Shown piece by piece: positions 43,645-52,244 of a stretch of DNA of 64,000 nt. A program made the position numbers and the translations under genes. Origin of the DNA: Bacillota bacterium (GTDB lineage: Bacteria > Bacillota > Clostridia > Lachnospirales > Lachnospiraceae); the NCBI GenBank assembly GCA_023386815.1, contig JAEWIZ010000004.1, positions 50,468 through 114,467 on the forward strand, read 5' to 3'. The notes below the pieces were generated by a model. The model was given only the letters and a program-made list of their open reading frames with translations, searched no databases and was not told the origin of the DNA. How positions within the stretch are numbered: the stretch's first letter is position 1; every line of letters starts with the position of its first letter.

Positions 43645-44889
43645 CTATATCAATACCGTAAAGCAGATGGATTTACCATCTTCACTTTTTACTGTTATCT
43701 TACCTTGATGAGCTTCTACAATGGACTTCGCTATGGAAAGGCCTATTCCATAACCTCCGGTTTCTCTTGCTCGTGAGGAATCAGCTCGGTAGAAGCGGTC
43801 AAAGAATCGATCCAGATTCGTTACATCAAGGCTACTTACTGTATTATATACCTGTAGTTTCACGCCTTTTTTTGTCTCTGCCAAGCATATCTTAATGCTA
43901 CCGCCGTCATTGGAGTACTTCATAGCATTATCCACTAAGGTAGATACTAACTGCTCCAGGCTACTCTCATCCCCATTAAGAATAATGTCCTGCTCAATAT
44001 TCATTCGAAACTTCTTATTCTTAGCCTCAGCAATCGCTTCGAAAGACCCTGCAATTTTAGCTACTACTTCACTCAAATTGAAATTTGTGAAGGTCAGCTT
44101 AACACTCTCTTCATCCATTTTAGATAAGGTAAGAAGGTTCTTAACCAGTTTATCTAACCGAGACACCTGGTTACGAATACTTGTGATCCATTCGCTTTCA
44201 CCACTAGTCAGTTCCAACACATCTGCATTAGCAGAGATGATCGCTAGAGGTGTTTTAATCTCATGCCCTGCATCTGTGATAAATAGCTTTTGTTTTTCTG
44301 CATTTTCAACAAAGGGTTTAATCGCTTTTCTAGATAAGACCGTTAAGAGTACGAACATCAAAATAAAGGTGGTAAAGCCAACAATGCAGGAGATTGCAAG
44401 CAGTAACAGTTCAGATTGAATCTGAGTTCTGCAATCCATAAAAACAATCATTTTGCTATCATCTTTTTCAATAATCTTGTATTTATAGATGCCTATATAT
44501 CCGTCGTTTTTATCATTTTCAATAATATCTCTTGCATATTCCAGAGCATCCTTAGAAGTGATTGCCGCGATATGGCTGGTGTTTATTTGTTCAATGGTAT
44601 CATCGGAACTTAGCTCTACGATGAAATACCTTTTTTCATATGGGGTTTCCGCATTCATTTTAAAGCCAAAGAGAGGATCATCTATCTTAGGGTGACCATC
44701 CTTTGGGTCTCCTCTATTGAATTCAGGAAATTTGCCTTCATTTTCTGCTATGATGCTAATTGTCTCATTAATCTTAAATTCTGTCTGTATAAAATAAATT
44801 CCATTCATCAGCCCGATTAAAAAAAGCATAACCAGAAAGAGAGAACCCATCGTTATCATAATAAACTTTCGTTGCAGCTTTTTAATCAT
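43645..44889 (-). CDS. Sensor histidine kinase, OmpR-partner class
   Basis: A 414-aa kinase: TM1 (about 8-33), an extracellular sensor region (34-160), TM2 (161-185), the HisKA motif AGHEIKTPLA (His209), then HATPase_c with DNAMKYSNDGGSI and RARETGGYGIGLSIAKSIVEAHQG. Its ATG follows the regulator's TAA directly. The sensed signal is not evident. Confidence 0.92.
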   Translation of the reverse strand: MIKKLQRKFIMITMGSLFLVMLFLIGLMNGIYFIQTEFKINETISIIAENEGKFPEFNRGDPKDGHPKIDDPLFGFKMNAETPYEKRYFIVELSSDDTIEQINTSHIAAITSKDALEYARDIIENDKNDGYIGIYKYKIIEKDDSKMIVFMDCRTQIQSELLLLAISCIVGFTTFILMFVLLTVLSRKAIKPFVENAEKQKLFITDAGHEIKTPLAIISANADVLELTSGESEWITSIRNQVSRLDKLVKNLLTLSKMDEESVKLTFTNFNLSEVVAKIAGSFEAIAEAKNKKFRMNIEQDIILNGDESSLEQLVSTLVDNAMKYSNDGGSIKICLAETKKGVKLQVYNTVSSLDVTNLDRFFDRFYRADSSRARETGGYGIGLSIAKSIVEAHQGKITVKSEDGKSICFTVLI

Positions 44890-45561
44890 TTATGTTTCCT
44901 CCAGGCTATAGCCACTTCCTCTGACCGCCTTAATCTTTATATTAGCATTCAAGGACTCCAGCTTGCGACGCAGATAGGAAATATAGACCCATACCACATT
45001 GATTTCTGCCTCAGCATCATATCCCCAGATCCGCTCCATGAACTGCTCCGTGGAAATTAGCCGTTTAGGATTTGTCATTAGCATTTCCAGCATCTGAAAC
45101 TCTTTGTTACCTAGTCTTAAAGCTGATTGTTCATTGGAAAGCTCGTAGCTTTCTTTATTTAAGCTGATATTACCTACCTGTATTACATTGGGAGTAAATT
45201 CTGACTTTCTTCTACTCATGGCACGAATTCTCGCCAGCAGTTCTCCCATAGCAAAGGGCTTACTCAAATAATCATCAGCGCCTTTATCTAGCCCAAAAAT
45301 GCGGTCCTCAATTTGTGATTTTGCTGTGAGCATAAGAATCGGTGTATGGATTCCTTTTGCTCTTAATTGCTCGAGCACTTCAATTCCGCTCAGCTTTGGC
45401 ATCATGATGTCTAATACAATAACGTCATAATTTGCTGATAATCCATAATCCAGTGCATCTGCTCCGTCATAAACTGCATCCACGGAGTAATTATTGTGCT
45501 TTAAAATGGCAACCAGTGCGTTTGACATTTCCCTTTCGTCTTCCGCTAATAATACTCTCAT
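44890..45561 (-). CDS. OmpR-family response regulator
   Basis: A 223-aa regulator: receiver (Asp51 acceptor in VIVLDIMMPKLSG, Lys near 101 in LSKPFAMGELL) and a winged-helix DNA-binding domain ending VVWVYISYLRRKLESLNANIKIKAVRGSGYSLEE. First gene of the pair, with GAGGGAG before the ATG. Target genes are unknown. Confidence 0.93.
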   Translation of the reverse strand: MRVLLAEDEREMSNALVAILKHNNYSVDAVYDGADALDYGLSANYDVIVLDIMMPKLSGIEVLEQLRAKGIHTPILMLTAKSQIEDRIFGLDKGADDYLSKPFAMGELLARIRAMSRRKSEFTPNVIQVGNISLNKESYELSNEQSALRLGNKEFQMLEMLMTNPKRLISTEQFMERIWGYDAEAEINVVWVYISYLRRKLESLNANIKIKAVRGSGYSLEET

Positions 45562-45795
45562 TGTAATCTCCCTCGTCCTATTTCAATTTATGATATTTTC
45601 TTTTATTTCTATTATTTATTATGACGTGATTACATAATACTGAATCGTTTCTATGATATTTCCTATCGAGATATTCCCTATAGAAATGCTATAGAAATGT
45701 GATTTATTTAGAATACTCTATCGTAGTTTTTGCTATTTTGTAAACTAAAAATAAGCTTCTTTTTTCAAATTTTACAGCTGTATTTATTTGTTTAA

Positions 45796-46461
45796 TCATT
45801 CATTAAATTCTTCCTGCTGTATTTCTTCTATCATATCCCATATGGCCTGAAAATTCAAATCTGTTGAAGCAATTTCATCTCCGCAGCGCTTTAACTCACC
45901 GACTATCATGTCCTGCCTTGGAATATCCTTTTTATATTTTAATTTGTGCTCCAGGCTTGCCCAACAATCCATTGCAATCGTACGTATCTGCAGTTCACAG
46001 TATACCAGATGAATTCCATCCTCCAGATGAATCGGCACCTTAAGGATCATGTGATAACTACGGTACCCGTTTGGCTTCGGATTACGAATATAATCCTTTT
46101 CCTCGATGATAAAAATGTCACGCTGATTACGAAGCATGTTTACTACCCAATAGATATCATCTAGAAAGGTACATATCACGCGAATTCCAGCTGCATCATA
46201 AATCTCTGTTAAGGCATTTTCCACAGAAACAGGAAGGTTTCTTCACAATAGTTTGTCCTTCATACTTTCTGCTGATTTGATTCTGGCCTTGCAATGCTCT
46301 ATTGGATTTTTGTCGCTTTTTATTGCTCTATTTTTACGAATGATATCTAGCCTTGATAACACTTCGATAATTGCACCTTCTAGAAGTACATAGGATTCTT
46401 TATAAAATTGCTGATCGATTGACCTGGACTCACATATGATATCATGTTTCATTTGTAGCAT
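45796..46461 (-). pseudogene. RelA/SpoT-family small alarmone synthetase interrupted by an in-frame TGA
   Basis: Two same-frame segments, 46461-46246 and 46242-45796, encode one synthetase domain, separated only by a TGA at 46243-46245 in MKDKLL-stop-RNLPVSVENAL. The upstream part ends with HCKARIKSAESMKDKLL, the first half of the GTP pyrophosphokinase domain. The downstream part has AGIRVICTFLDDIYWVV, EEKDYIRNPKPNGYRSYH and the catalytic ELQIRTIAMDCWASLEH. No frameshift is needed. The simplest reading is a recent CGA-to-TGA nonsense change that inactivates the enzyme, or a sequencing error. The start ATG near 46461 has GGAGGG upstream. Lengths together (about 221 aa) match small alarmone synthetases. 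Confidence 0.85.
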
Positions 46462-46645
46462 TGGCATTTCCCTCCTGGTGTAGATTGGTGGTTTAATTAT
46501 TTTTACTAACCTATGAGAAGAGTATAGCATGGCTACCTTAAATGAAGTTTAAGAGATGAGGTGATTAATACTTAATTTAAGAAATATCCTACAGTTGATA
46601 GCAATTAATTTTAATTGACCCTGCTCAACTTATTATAGAAAAATG

Positions 46646-46695
46646 CAGGAAAAAAATTATACCCCGGTTTAATGTTAACGTAACCAGGGTATGTT
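46646..46695 (-). terminator. Terminator after the lysozyme gene
   Basis: On the minus strand TACCCTGGTT pairs with AACCGGGGTA-type arm, followed by TAATTTTTTT. Confidence 0.75.
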
Positions 46696-46727
46696 TTTGT
46701 TACAGATTATTATTAAAAAGTTATAAC

Positions 46728-47189
46728 TTACTTCGTATTAAACAATTTCTGCTCGGCTTGCCTACGCTTTGTTAACCCTGGAATTACTACCAGATCCCCA
46801 TTGCCGTCGATATCGCCCTTATTCCATTTTAGGAATTCAGCTGATGCGCCTGCATAATCTTTTTTATTCAGCTTTTTAAGCAGTGTGGATTTTTTGAGGT
46901 TTCCTGGTCCTACATTAAAGCAAAATGACATCAATGCGTCGAACTGATTTTGAGTAACCGGCACCTGTACATACTGATTTACATATGTCTCAAACTTTTT
47001 AAGGTCAGTATTTAATATCTTAATTGCATGGGAGTAAGTGATCTTCATCCCTTCCTTAACCTTTTTACCCAAAACTGTACCCGTATGACCAATTCCGATT
47101 GTCCAAACTCCGGCAGGACATCTATACGCTTCAAGTTTACACCCCTCATATTTTTCTATCAGTTTAATTCCTTTTGTCCCTATTTTCAT
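46728..47189 (-). CDS. GH24 lysozyme (phage endolysin-like muramidase)
   Basis: A 153-aa muramidase with the GH24 E-8aa-(D/C)-5aa-T motif: Glu15, Cys24, Thr30, with GIKLIEKYEGCKLEAY and GVWTIGIGHTG. The later FNVGPGNLKKSTLLKKLNKKDY and GLTKRRQAEQKLF match T4-type and SAR-type lysozymes. The catalytic Asp is replaced by Cys as in some phage enzymes. There is no signal peptide or SAR helix on this start. I chose ATG at 47189, GGAGG upstream. No holin, spanin or phage genes lie nearby, so it is an isolated acquired gene or a cell-wall enzyme released by lysis. Confidence 0.88.
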   Translation of the reverse strand: MKIGTKGIKLIEKYEGCKLEAYRCPAGVWTIGIGHTGTVLGKKVKEGMKITYSHAIKILNTDLKKFETYVNQYVQVPVTQNQFDALMSFCFNVGPGNLKKSTLLKKLNKKDYAGASAEFLKWNKGDIDGNGDLVVIPGLTKRRQAEQKLFNTK

Positions 47190-47701
47190 TTTACGTCCTC
47201 CTTCTTTTTTTATGTTAATCAAATACGAAGAATAAGGCATAACGATGATAATCTTTTCTTGAGGGAAGGTATTCTTTGTTTGTACAATCAATGTTTAAAC
47301 ACCCCACCCCCTTTTAGGCTAAATGCCTTATCACAAATAATATTCAAAGCTCTATCTGAAGCTTATACTTTTTTGAAAAATGGCAGTAATAAAACTCATC
47401 TCATGTTAAAAAAATAAATGCGGATATTATTAATATATTCATCTCTTCAATGAATGCTAACTTTTTTGTCGATTTATAGAATGTTTTAGCATTTTTAAAT
47501 ATAACCAAATTATTTCTAGCTTATCTCTATCATAATATAGTAATCAGATCGTTCAATATCTAGGGTGTACCAATGAATACTGTTCTTCTTTACCCCAATA
47601 AATTACATTATCACTCCTTATTTGCGATAATATGACACACCAATACATAAGGATCATATAATAATTATGTAACCAATTTAATTCGTAAAGGAGAATGTGA
47701 T
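47190..47701. other. Long intergenic region upstream of the Cys/Arg microprotein
   Basis: A 512-nt AT-rich region. I see no gene in it. It should contain the lysozyme promoter on the left and the microprotein promoter on the right (47632-47663). Confidence 0.6.
47632..47663 (+). promoter_or_regulatory. Promoter of the Cys/Arg-rich microprotein
   Basis: A perfect -10 TATAAT (47657-47662) sits 19 nt from ATGACA. The same stretch CATATAATA with upstream ACAC also fits the loose sporulation sigma-E/K pattern (CATA-n3-TA), so sporulation control is possible. Confidence 0.4.
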
Positions 47702-47785
47702 ATGTGTGGTATTTGTGGCCGTTGCGGCCGTAGTCGTAATAGATGTCGTTGTCGTCGCCGACGCAGATGCGGTATCTGTTTCTAA
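47702..47785 (+). CDS. 27-residue cysteine- and arginine-rich microprotein
   Basis: The ATG at 47702 has AAAGGAGAATGTGAT upstream, a convincing ribosome site. The peptide contains seven Cys and ten Arg in 27 residues, begins MCGICGRCGR, has a core of alternating Cys/Arg (RCRCRRRRR) and ends RRCGICF. CGIC occurs at both ends, giving a mirrored layout. No signal peptide. A metal-binding or disulfide-linked nucleic-acid-binding peptide, perhaps a spore component, is a guess. A hairpin follows at 47817-47847. Confidence 0.6.
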   Translation: MCGICGRCGRSRNRCRCRRRRRCGICF

Positions 47786-47816
47786 TGATATCTTAAAAAA
47801 CACCATTAAATAAATA

Positions 47817-47847
47817 GCTGCATCATTCTATTTCTAGGTGATGCAGC
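47817..47847. terminator. Hairpin after the microprotein gene
   Basis: GCTGCATCA and TGATGCAGC form a 9-bp stem with a 13-nt loop. There is no strong T run on the plus strand, while the minus strand has TATTTATTT, so its role is uncertain. Confidence 0.45.
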
Positions 47848-48063
47848 AAATTATATACGTTTAAACGAGCGGTCCTCAAAGCTCCTCTTCTCTAAGGTTG
47901 CTCCTTAACAACTACGTCTCCAAGACCAAAACGCAACCTATATACCCTATTTATGAGTGTCTGCAAATGGAAGTTCTTATTCCATAATTCAACCATTATA
48001 TGCTGATTTGCAATTAAAAACTCTATGTTACAATTTGTAGAATGCCTTGTTTCATCAATTCCT

Positions 48064-48588
48064 TTATTCACTCGCACAGGTCATTGTGACCTGTTGTCTG
48101 GAATCAAATCCGTTCTTTTTAAATTCGGAGAAAAGAAGCTCCATAGATTTCGGAACAATCTTTATCAGATACATAGGATGAGAAAGCCTCTGAATTGCAC
48201 TTGCAGGGATCTTTTTGAACTCAAGAACCCGGCTATACTCTTCGGAACCATGACTAATCATTTCCGCTGTTCCAGATACCTGAATAGCAGCAATATTATC
48301 CATACCTTTGTACGTTTCAAACACAGCAAGGCATACATTTTTGTTTCTAGCAAGTGCTCTGAATTTCAAACCACCTTCGGAAAGCAAATAAAAGCTACCA
48401 TTCATCCAGCTATATTCAATTGGCGTGCAGCGCACAAAATCACCGTAGCCCGTTGCAAGTACACAGGTGTTGTGCTCGGTCAAGAATTTTTCAGCTGCCT
48501 TCAAAACAGCACTGCGCTCCATCTTGATTGATTGTTTGTCATGTATTATCCAGTAGTTTTCGGCATTGATATAACAGTTTCTGTCCAT
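48064..48588 (-). CDS. Pyridoxamine 5'-phosphate oxidase-like FMN-binding protein
   Basis: A 174-aa split-barrel flavoprotein: ERSAVLKAAEKFLTEHNTCVLATGYGDFVRCTPIEYSW is typical of the PNPOx/Rv1155 fold. I chose the ATG at 48588 with GGAGG 7 nt upstream. It may reduce a quinone, F420-like or FMN-linked substrate; substrate unknown. It is last in the leftward cluster that begins with a TetR regulator at 51017. Confidence 0.8.
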   Translation of the reverse strand: MDRNCYINAENYWIIHDKQSIKMERSAVLKAAEKFLTEHNTCVLATGYGDFVRCTPIEYSWMNGSFYLLSEGGLKFRALARNKNVCLAVFETYKGMDNIAAIQVSGTAEMISHGSEEYSRVLEFKKIPASAIQRLSHPMYLIKIVPKSMELLFSEFKKNGFDSRQQVTMTCASE

Positions 48589-48686
48589 CTGTCTTCCTCC
48601 TTTAAATTTGGATTGCATCAATCGTCTGTTGCTTTACTCTCGTACTTTGACAGGCTGAATGTATATTGATTACTTTATCTATGTCC

Positions 48687-49478
48687 TTATTTGTTCAGAT
48701 GATAAATCGGTATGAAAGGAATAATAATTGGTGTTCTATCTGCATAGTCCTTGTATTCGGCATTGTTAGCATAGCTTTTCATCTGACGTTTTTCCAAGCG
48801 CTGTGCACCGTTAAACATAATATATACAATGCATACATAAGCAATCACAGCCGTCAGCCATTGCCCCCAGCCACGCAGTATATCAAGGCTGGATACGAAC
48901 ACACCTGTCCAGAACAAAATTTCTCCAAAATAATTTGGACAGCGAACCATTTTATAAAGCCCGCCCATTGCTACCATATCCGGACGGATGCGCTTCTGCT
49001 TGCTTTTCTGCCTGTCGGCTGCCGACTCAATGATGAGTGCAACCGTACAGATCCCTATCCCCACCCATGTTACGATAGATGATTTTCCGCCATTGTATAT
49101 GATAAAGAAAACAGGAGAGGTCTGAGCAACATAAAGAACCGAAACGCATACCCATATAACCACTTTAACAAAAATCCGCATATTAGCTTCATCCCTTGAC
49201 GCTACTTCAAGGGTTTTACGGTAAGCAGTATTTTTTGCTTCCCGTATAATAAGAAAACTAGAAAGACGCAAACCATACACGATAAGTAGAAGAAAAAGGA
49301 TGTAATGTGGAACACCAGTATGAAAAATCCCCTTTATACTCATTGTTGCAAGTGCGAACCCTATTCCAGCAACGGCAAAACCGTATCCGATTGAAATAAA
49401 ATATACATACTTATAGAAACCGACAGCGCAGAGAACACCGCTTACCGCCAGCAGAATCCAAAGATAATCAAATCCCAT
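48687..49478 (-). CDS. DUF1295 / steroid 5-alpha-reductase-like membrane protein
   Basis: A 263-aa protein with six or more membrane helices. The C-terminal MYKMVRCPNYFGEILFWTGVFVSS-like block (LYKMVRCPNYFGEILFWTG) and the ending NNAEYKDYADRTPIIIPFIP are DUF1295 signatures. I chose ATG at 49478 with GGGAGG upstream; TTG at 49493 is weaker. Related enzymes reduce or methylate lipophilic substrates using NADPH or SAM. Cotranscribed with neighbouring flavin genes. Confidence 0.8.
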   Translation of the reverse strand: MGFDYLWILLAVSGVLCAVGFYKYVYFISIGYGFAVAGIGFALATMSIKGIFHTGVPHYILFLLLIVYGLRLSSFLIIREAKNTAYRKTLEVASRDEANMRIFVKVVIWVCVSVLYVAQTSPVFFIIYNGGKSSIVTWVGIGICTVALIIESAADRQKSKQKRIRPDMVAMGGLYKMVRCPNYFGEILFWTGVFVSSLDILRGWGQWLTAVIAYVCIVYIMFNGAQRLEKRQMKSYANNAEYKDYADRTPIIIPFIPIYHLNK

Positions 49479-49545
49479 TACTTTGCCTCCCAATTTGTAT
49501 TAATCTGTATTTGACCTATTTTGTGGAGTGTATCACTCCTTTCAA

Positions 49546-50472
49546 CTATTTCTTTTTTTCTTTTGCGCGTTTATCGTTAATTATGTTCATGTGTTCTTCC
49601 GTAATCAGCGTTACTCCATTTTCATGCGCCCATTCCACACAACCTTTTAGCGCTGTCGTAAGGAAAATTCTTGGAACACCAAGCAGCTTTGCACAGGCAT
49701 CATCTGTAAATTTAATTTCATTATCAATACGGTCAGCAGCATAACGCACCGATTCAAGACTGGATTTTCGCACTGGAAGAAGCTCGGAAAATACTCTATT
49801 ATGACGGCAGTACCAAAAATTCTTACTGTCACGATAGCCGTAATCTACCGGGATATGTGGGAAATCTTTGCCGCGTACACCTCTAATAATGGCATTTCGA
49901 TATTTTTCTTTCATAAGTATTTTATCAATACGCAGAATAAAGTGAGCACCGTATTTACTAGTAATACCATTGAAATCATGATATGGTGGTTCGTATCCGT
50001 CAAGACAGCCCGGTTTGTCGTTTTCTGCTGCGTCAAGTTCACTCATCCAGGTACACTCCATCACTTGAAATGCCTCGCTTAGAACCAATGGGCGCACATC
50101 GTCCGGTTCCAATTCACTGCAAAGCCCTTTTTCTAGGTGAAATTTGCATCTTAGCATTTTATCCTCCGGTTTATCTCCAGGCCAGCTTAAGTTTACACAT
50201 TCCTTAAAATACTTTTTTTGGTCAGTAATAAAATTAAGGGCACATTTACCTGAGCGCAGGATATGTTGTGCCGTATTTGAGGAATTACGGCACTGTAGGA
50301 GCATGGCATAATAATCTTTTCCAGCTATGTAATAAGGTTGAACAAGGGAATACGGCCCCAGAGAAGTACTACCGTCTTCACATAGTGTGCTGATGACAAC
50401 CGTAGGCATTGGAAAAAAAGCTGATGTCTGATAAAAATTGTCCACAATACGAAGATCTTCAAAACTACTCAT
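49546..50472 (-). CDS. Flavin reductase-like domain protein
   Basis: A 308-aa protein. Residues about 1-200 are a flavin-reductase-like beta-barrel: PMPTVVISTLCEDGSTSLGPYSLVQPYYI, NSSNTAQHILRSGKCALNFI. The C-terminal ~100 residues are a helical extension (AKLLGVPRIFLTTALKGCVEWAHENGVTLITEEHM). FMN-dependent reductase function is inferred. The ATG at 50472 has AGGAGG 7 nt upstream. Lies directly after the TetR regulator. Confidence 0.82.
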   Translation of the reverse strand: MSSFEDLRIVDNFYQTSAFFPMPTVVISTLCEDGSTSLGPYSLVQPYYIAGKDYYAMLLQCRNSSNTAQHILRSGKCALNFITDQKKYFKECVNLSWPGDKPEDKMLRCKFHLEKGLCSELEPDDVRPLVLSEAFQVMECTWMSELDAAENDKPGCLDGYEPPYHDFNGITSKYGAHFILRIDKILMKEKYRNAIIRGVRGKDFPHIPVDYGYRDSKNFWYCRHNRVFSELLPVRKSSLESVRYAADRIDNEIKFTDDACAKLLGVPRIFLTTALKGCVEWAHENGVTLITEEHMNIINDKRAKEKKK

Positions 50473-50489
50473 AATCATTCCTCCTAATA

Positions 50490-51017
50490 TTAAAAAAATA
50501 AGTGATTTAATACAGTACGAAGTTCTTCAAAGCTACGCTGCTCTGCAGACCATGTCAGCAAAGCTTCAGCTATAAATTCCGGTAGAAACTGAGACGGTGA
50601 TTTCGCTTTTTCCATACAGATGCCATGAATCATTTCCGCCAGTTGTCCACGTAGTTCACAATGTCTTCTATGAAATGTAATACTGACACTTTTTACAGCA
50701 CCATTTTCCCGAAAAAGTGGCTGATAATCTGAAATAAACTTTCCTAATGTCATATAGATACAGTGGAAAGCATCCATCGGTTTCGCTGTGGATGTGCATT
50801 TTTCGTTGAGCTCTTCTTTAAGCGGGAGCCAGTCATTCAGAATAAAAGAGGCAATAAGATAGTCTTTTGAGGGATAATAATTATAAATAGTACCAATTGC
50901 AATACCACATTCCTTTGCAACCGACCGGATTGTCATACTGGTGTATCCATTTTCGAAAACCTGCCGCTTGGCTTCTTTCAATATTCTCTCCTGTAGATCA
51001 TTGATGATTTTCGGCAT
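50490..51017 (-). CDS. TetR/AcrR-family regulator
   Basis: A 175-aa regulator. The N-terminal HTH (about 10-55) reads ILKEAKRQVFENGYTSMTIRSVAKECGIAIGTIYNYYPSKDYLI, a textbook TetR domain. The C-terminal ligand domain is variable. It is the first gene in the leftward cluster and probably represses it; the inducer is unknown. Confidence 0.9.
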   Translation of the reverse strand: MPKIINDLQERILKEAKRQVFENGYTSMTIRSVAKECGIAIGTIYNYYPSKDYLIASFILNDWLPLKEELNEKCTSTAKPMDAFHCIYMTLGKFISDYQPLFRENGAVKSVSITFHRRHCELRGQLAEMIHGICMEKAKSPSQFLPEFIAEALLTWSAEQRSFEELRTVLNHLFF

Positions 51018-51297
51018 ACCATCCCCCCTAATTGAACATGTTCATTTAATTATATGACTTATTAAGAACAAATACAACAGTGAACCTGATTTTTAAACGA
51101 TAAAGCCCGAAGACACATCCATCCTATACTGCTTGCCTGCCTGATGTAGTCCCTGAATAAGACGGATCTGTTTCCCCTTTAGAAGGTTTTTCTACACTAA
51201 ACTTACTTCTATCAAACAAATCATGAGCATATCTTTACACAAGAAAAAAGCACCGACCCAACAGCTCCTACGTCTGTCAAACCGATACCTTTGTGAG
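51018..51297. other. Region downstream of tRNA-Lys with a possible gene remnant
   Basis: On the minus strand a 36-codon open stretch (about 51128-51235) encodes a plausible protein C-terminus (RYAHDLFDRSKFSVEKPSKG) with no start codon. A truncated gene left beside a tRNA is possible, since tRNA 3' ends are integration sites; it may also be chance. Confidence 0.35.
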
Positions 51298-51370
51298 TGC
51301 GCCTCCAGGGACTCGAACCCTGGACACCCTGATTAAGAGTCAGGTGCTCTACCAACTGAGCTAGAAGCGC
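51298..51370 (-). tRNA. tRNA-Lys (anticodon CTT)
   Basis: On the minus strand the acceptor GCGCTTC pairs with GAGGCGC, the anticodon stem CCTGA/TCAGG carries loop CTCTTAA (anticodon CTT), and the T arm CAGGGTTCGAGTCCCTG is intact. 73 nt; the CCA end is not encoded. Confidence 0.93.
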
Positions 51371-51496
51371 ATATTCTATTTTGTTTTGCGTTTTTTTATT
51401 TCCTGAACGCAAAAACAATTATATATAATTCAAAAGCAAATTGCAAGCATTTTTTTTATTTTTTTTAAAATTATACACATTTTATACTTCAACCGC

Positions 51497-51524
51497 GAAA
51501 AAGCCCTATAATTAGGGCTTTTTC
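51497..51524. terminator. Strong palindromic terminator after trxA
   Basis: GAAAAAGCCCTA-TAAT-TAGGGCTTTTTC. Perfect 12-bp arms with a T run on the minus strand, 40 nt after the trxA stop. Confidence 0.85.
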
Positions 51525-51563
51525 ACCTATGTCAGTACCATAATTACATTTTATTCCTAAGAA

Positions 51564-51881
51564 TTATTTGTGTGAATCTAATTTATCCTGCAATGATTTT
51601 TTTGGAACAGCACCCACAACAGTTTCTACTGCAGCTCCGTTTTTGAATATGATTAATGTAGGGATTGACATTACACGATATTTTTGAGCTGTTTCTGGAT
51701 TGTCATCCACATTTAATTTCCCAATTTTAAATACACCTTCATATTCCGTTGCTAATTCTGCCACAATAGGAGCAATCATTTTACAAGGGCCGCACCAGTC
51801 AGCATAAAAATCTACTAAAACAGGAACATTAGATTCCAATACTTCCTTCCCAAAATTTGCATCTGTAAATTGAAGAGCCAT
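51564..51881 (-). CDS. trxA: Thioredoxin
   Basis: A 105-aa disulfide reductase with the active site Trp29-Cys30-Gly-Pro-Cys33 in DFYADWCGPCKM, the cis-proline loop MSIPTLIIF, and final GAVPKKSLQDKL. Works with thioredoxin reductase in cytoplasmic redox control. GAGG upstream of the ATG; own terminator. Confidence 0.96.
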   Translation of the reverse strand: MALQFTDANFGKEVLESNVPVLVDFYADWCGPCKMIAPIVAELATEYEGVFKIGKLNVDDNPETAQKYRVMSIPTLIIFKNGAAVETVVGAVPKKSLQDKLDSHK

Positions 51882-52030
51882 CTGTTTTCCTCCATTCTAA
51901 GCTGGGCTCATGTCTATCACATTATGATAACCCATATTTTATCCGATTGTTTATAGTATCTCAATTCATACTACTTTTATGTGTGTTACAAGGAAATATT
52001 ACAACAGAAGGCCATTTTTTACAAGAGGTT

Positions 52031-52174
52031 TTACTTTTTTCTCTTCTTTTTAACAGATTTGCTAAGTATGCCTTCCACTTCGTCCCAAGAGGACTTTAGC
52101 CTCATAACCTTACGATCCAGCTCTCGATTTCCACCCGTAGCCTTTGCCACCTTGCTCTTCCACGTTTTCTTCAT
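52031..52174 (-). CDS. 47-aa basic small protein between trmB and trxA
   Basis: ATG at 52174 has GGAAGG 6-7 nt upstream. The sequence starts MKKTWKSKVAKATGGN and ends KSVKKKRKK, with a helical middle around a WDEVE acidic patch. It is Lys/Arg-rich with no membrane segment. Encoded just after trmB (70-nt gap). Not recognised; a small ribosome- or RNA-associated protein is possible. Confidence 0.55.
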   Translation of the reverse strand: MKKTWKSKVAKATGGNRELDRKVMRLKSSWDEVEGILSKSVKKKRKK

Positions 52175-52244
52175 GGATACACCTTCCTGGCTCTTTTTAT
52201 TATCATATGATTAATGAAAGCTTTTCGTCCCAATATTCATCACT

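Noticed and set aside
43895..44419. 174-codon ORF antisense to the histidine kinase
   Set aside because: Shadow of the opposite-strand kinase gene, whose motifs are complete.
46243..46245. TGA as selenocysteine in the alarmone synthetase
   Set aside because: Not at a catalytic position of the family, and no SECIS-like hairpin is evident; a nonsense mutation is simpler.
46728..47189. Prophage remnant around the lysozyme
   Set aside because: No holin, terminase, integrase, capsid or tail genes nearby.
48025..48531. 168-codon plus-strand ORF over the PNPOx-like gene
   Set aside because: Antisense shadow; the minus-strand gene has a GGAGG site and family motifs.
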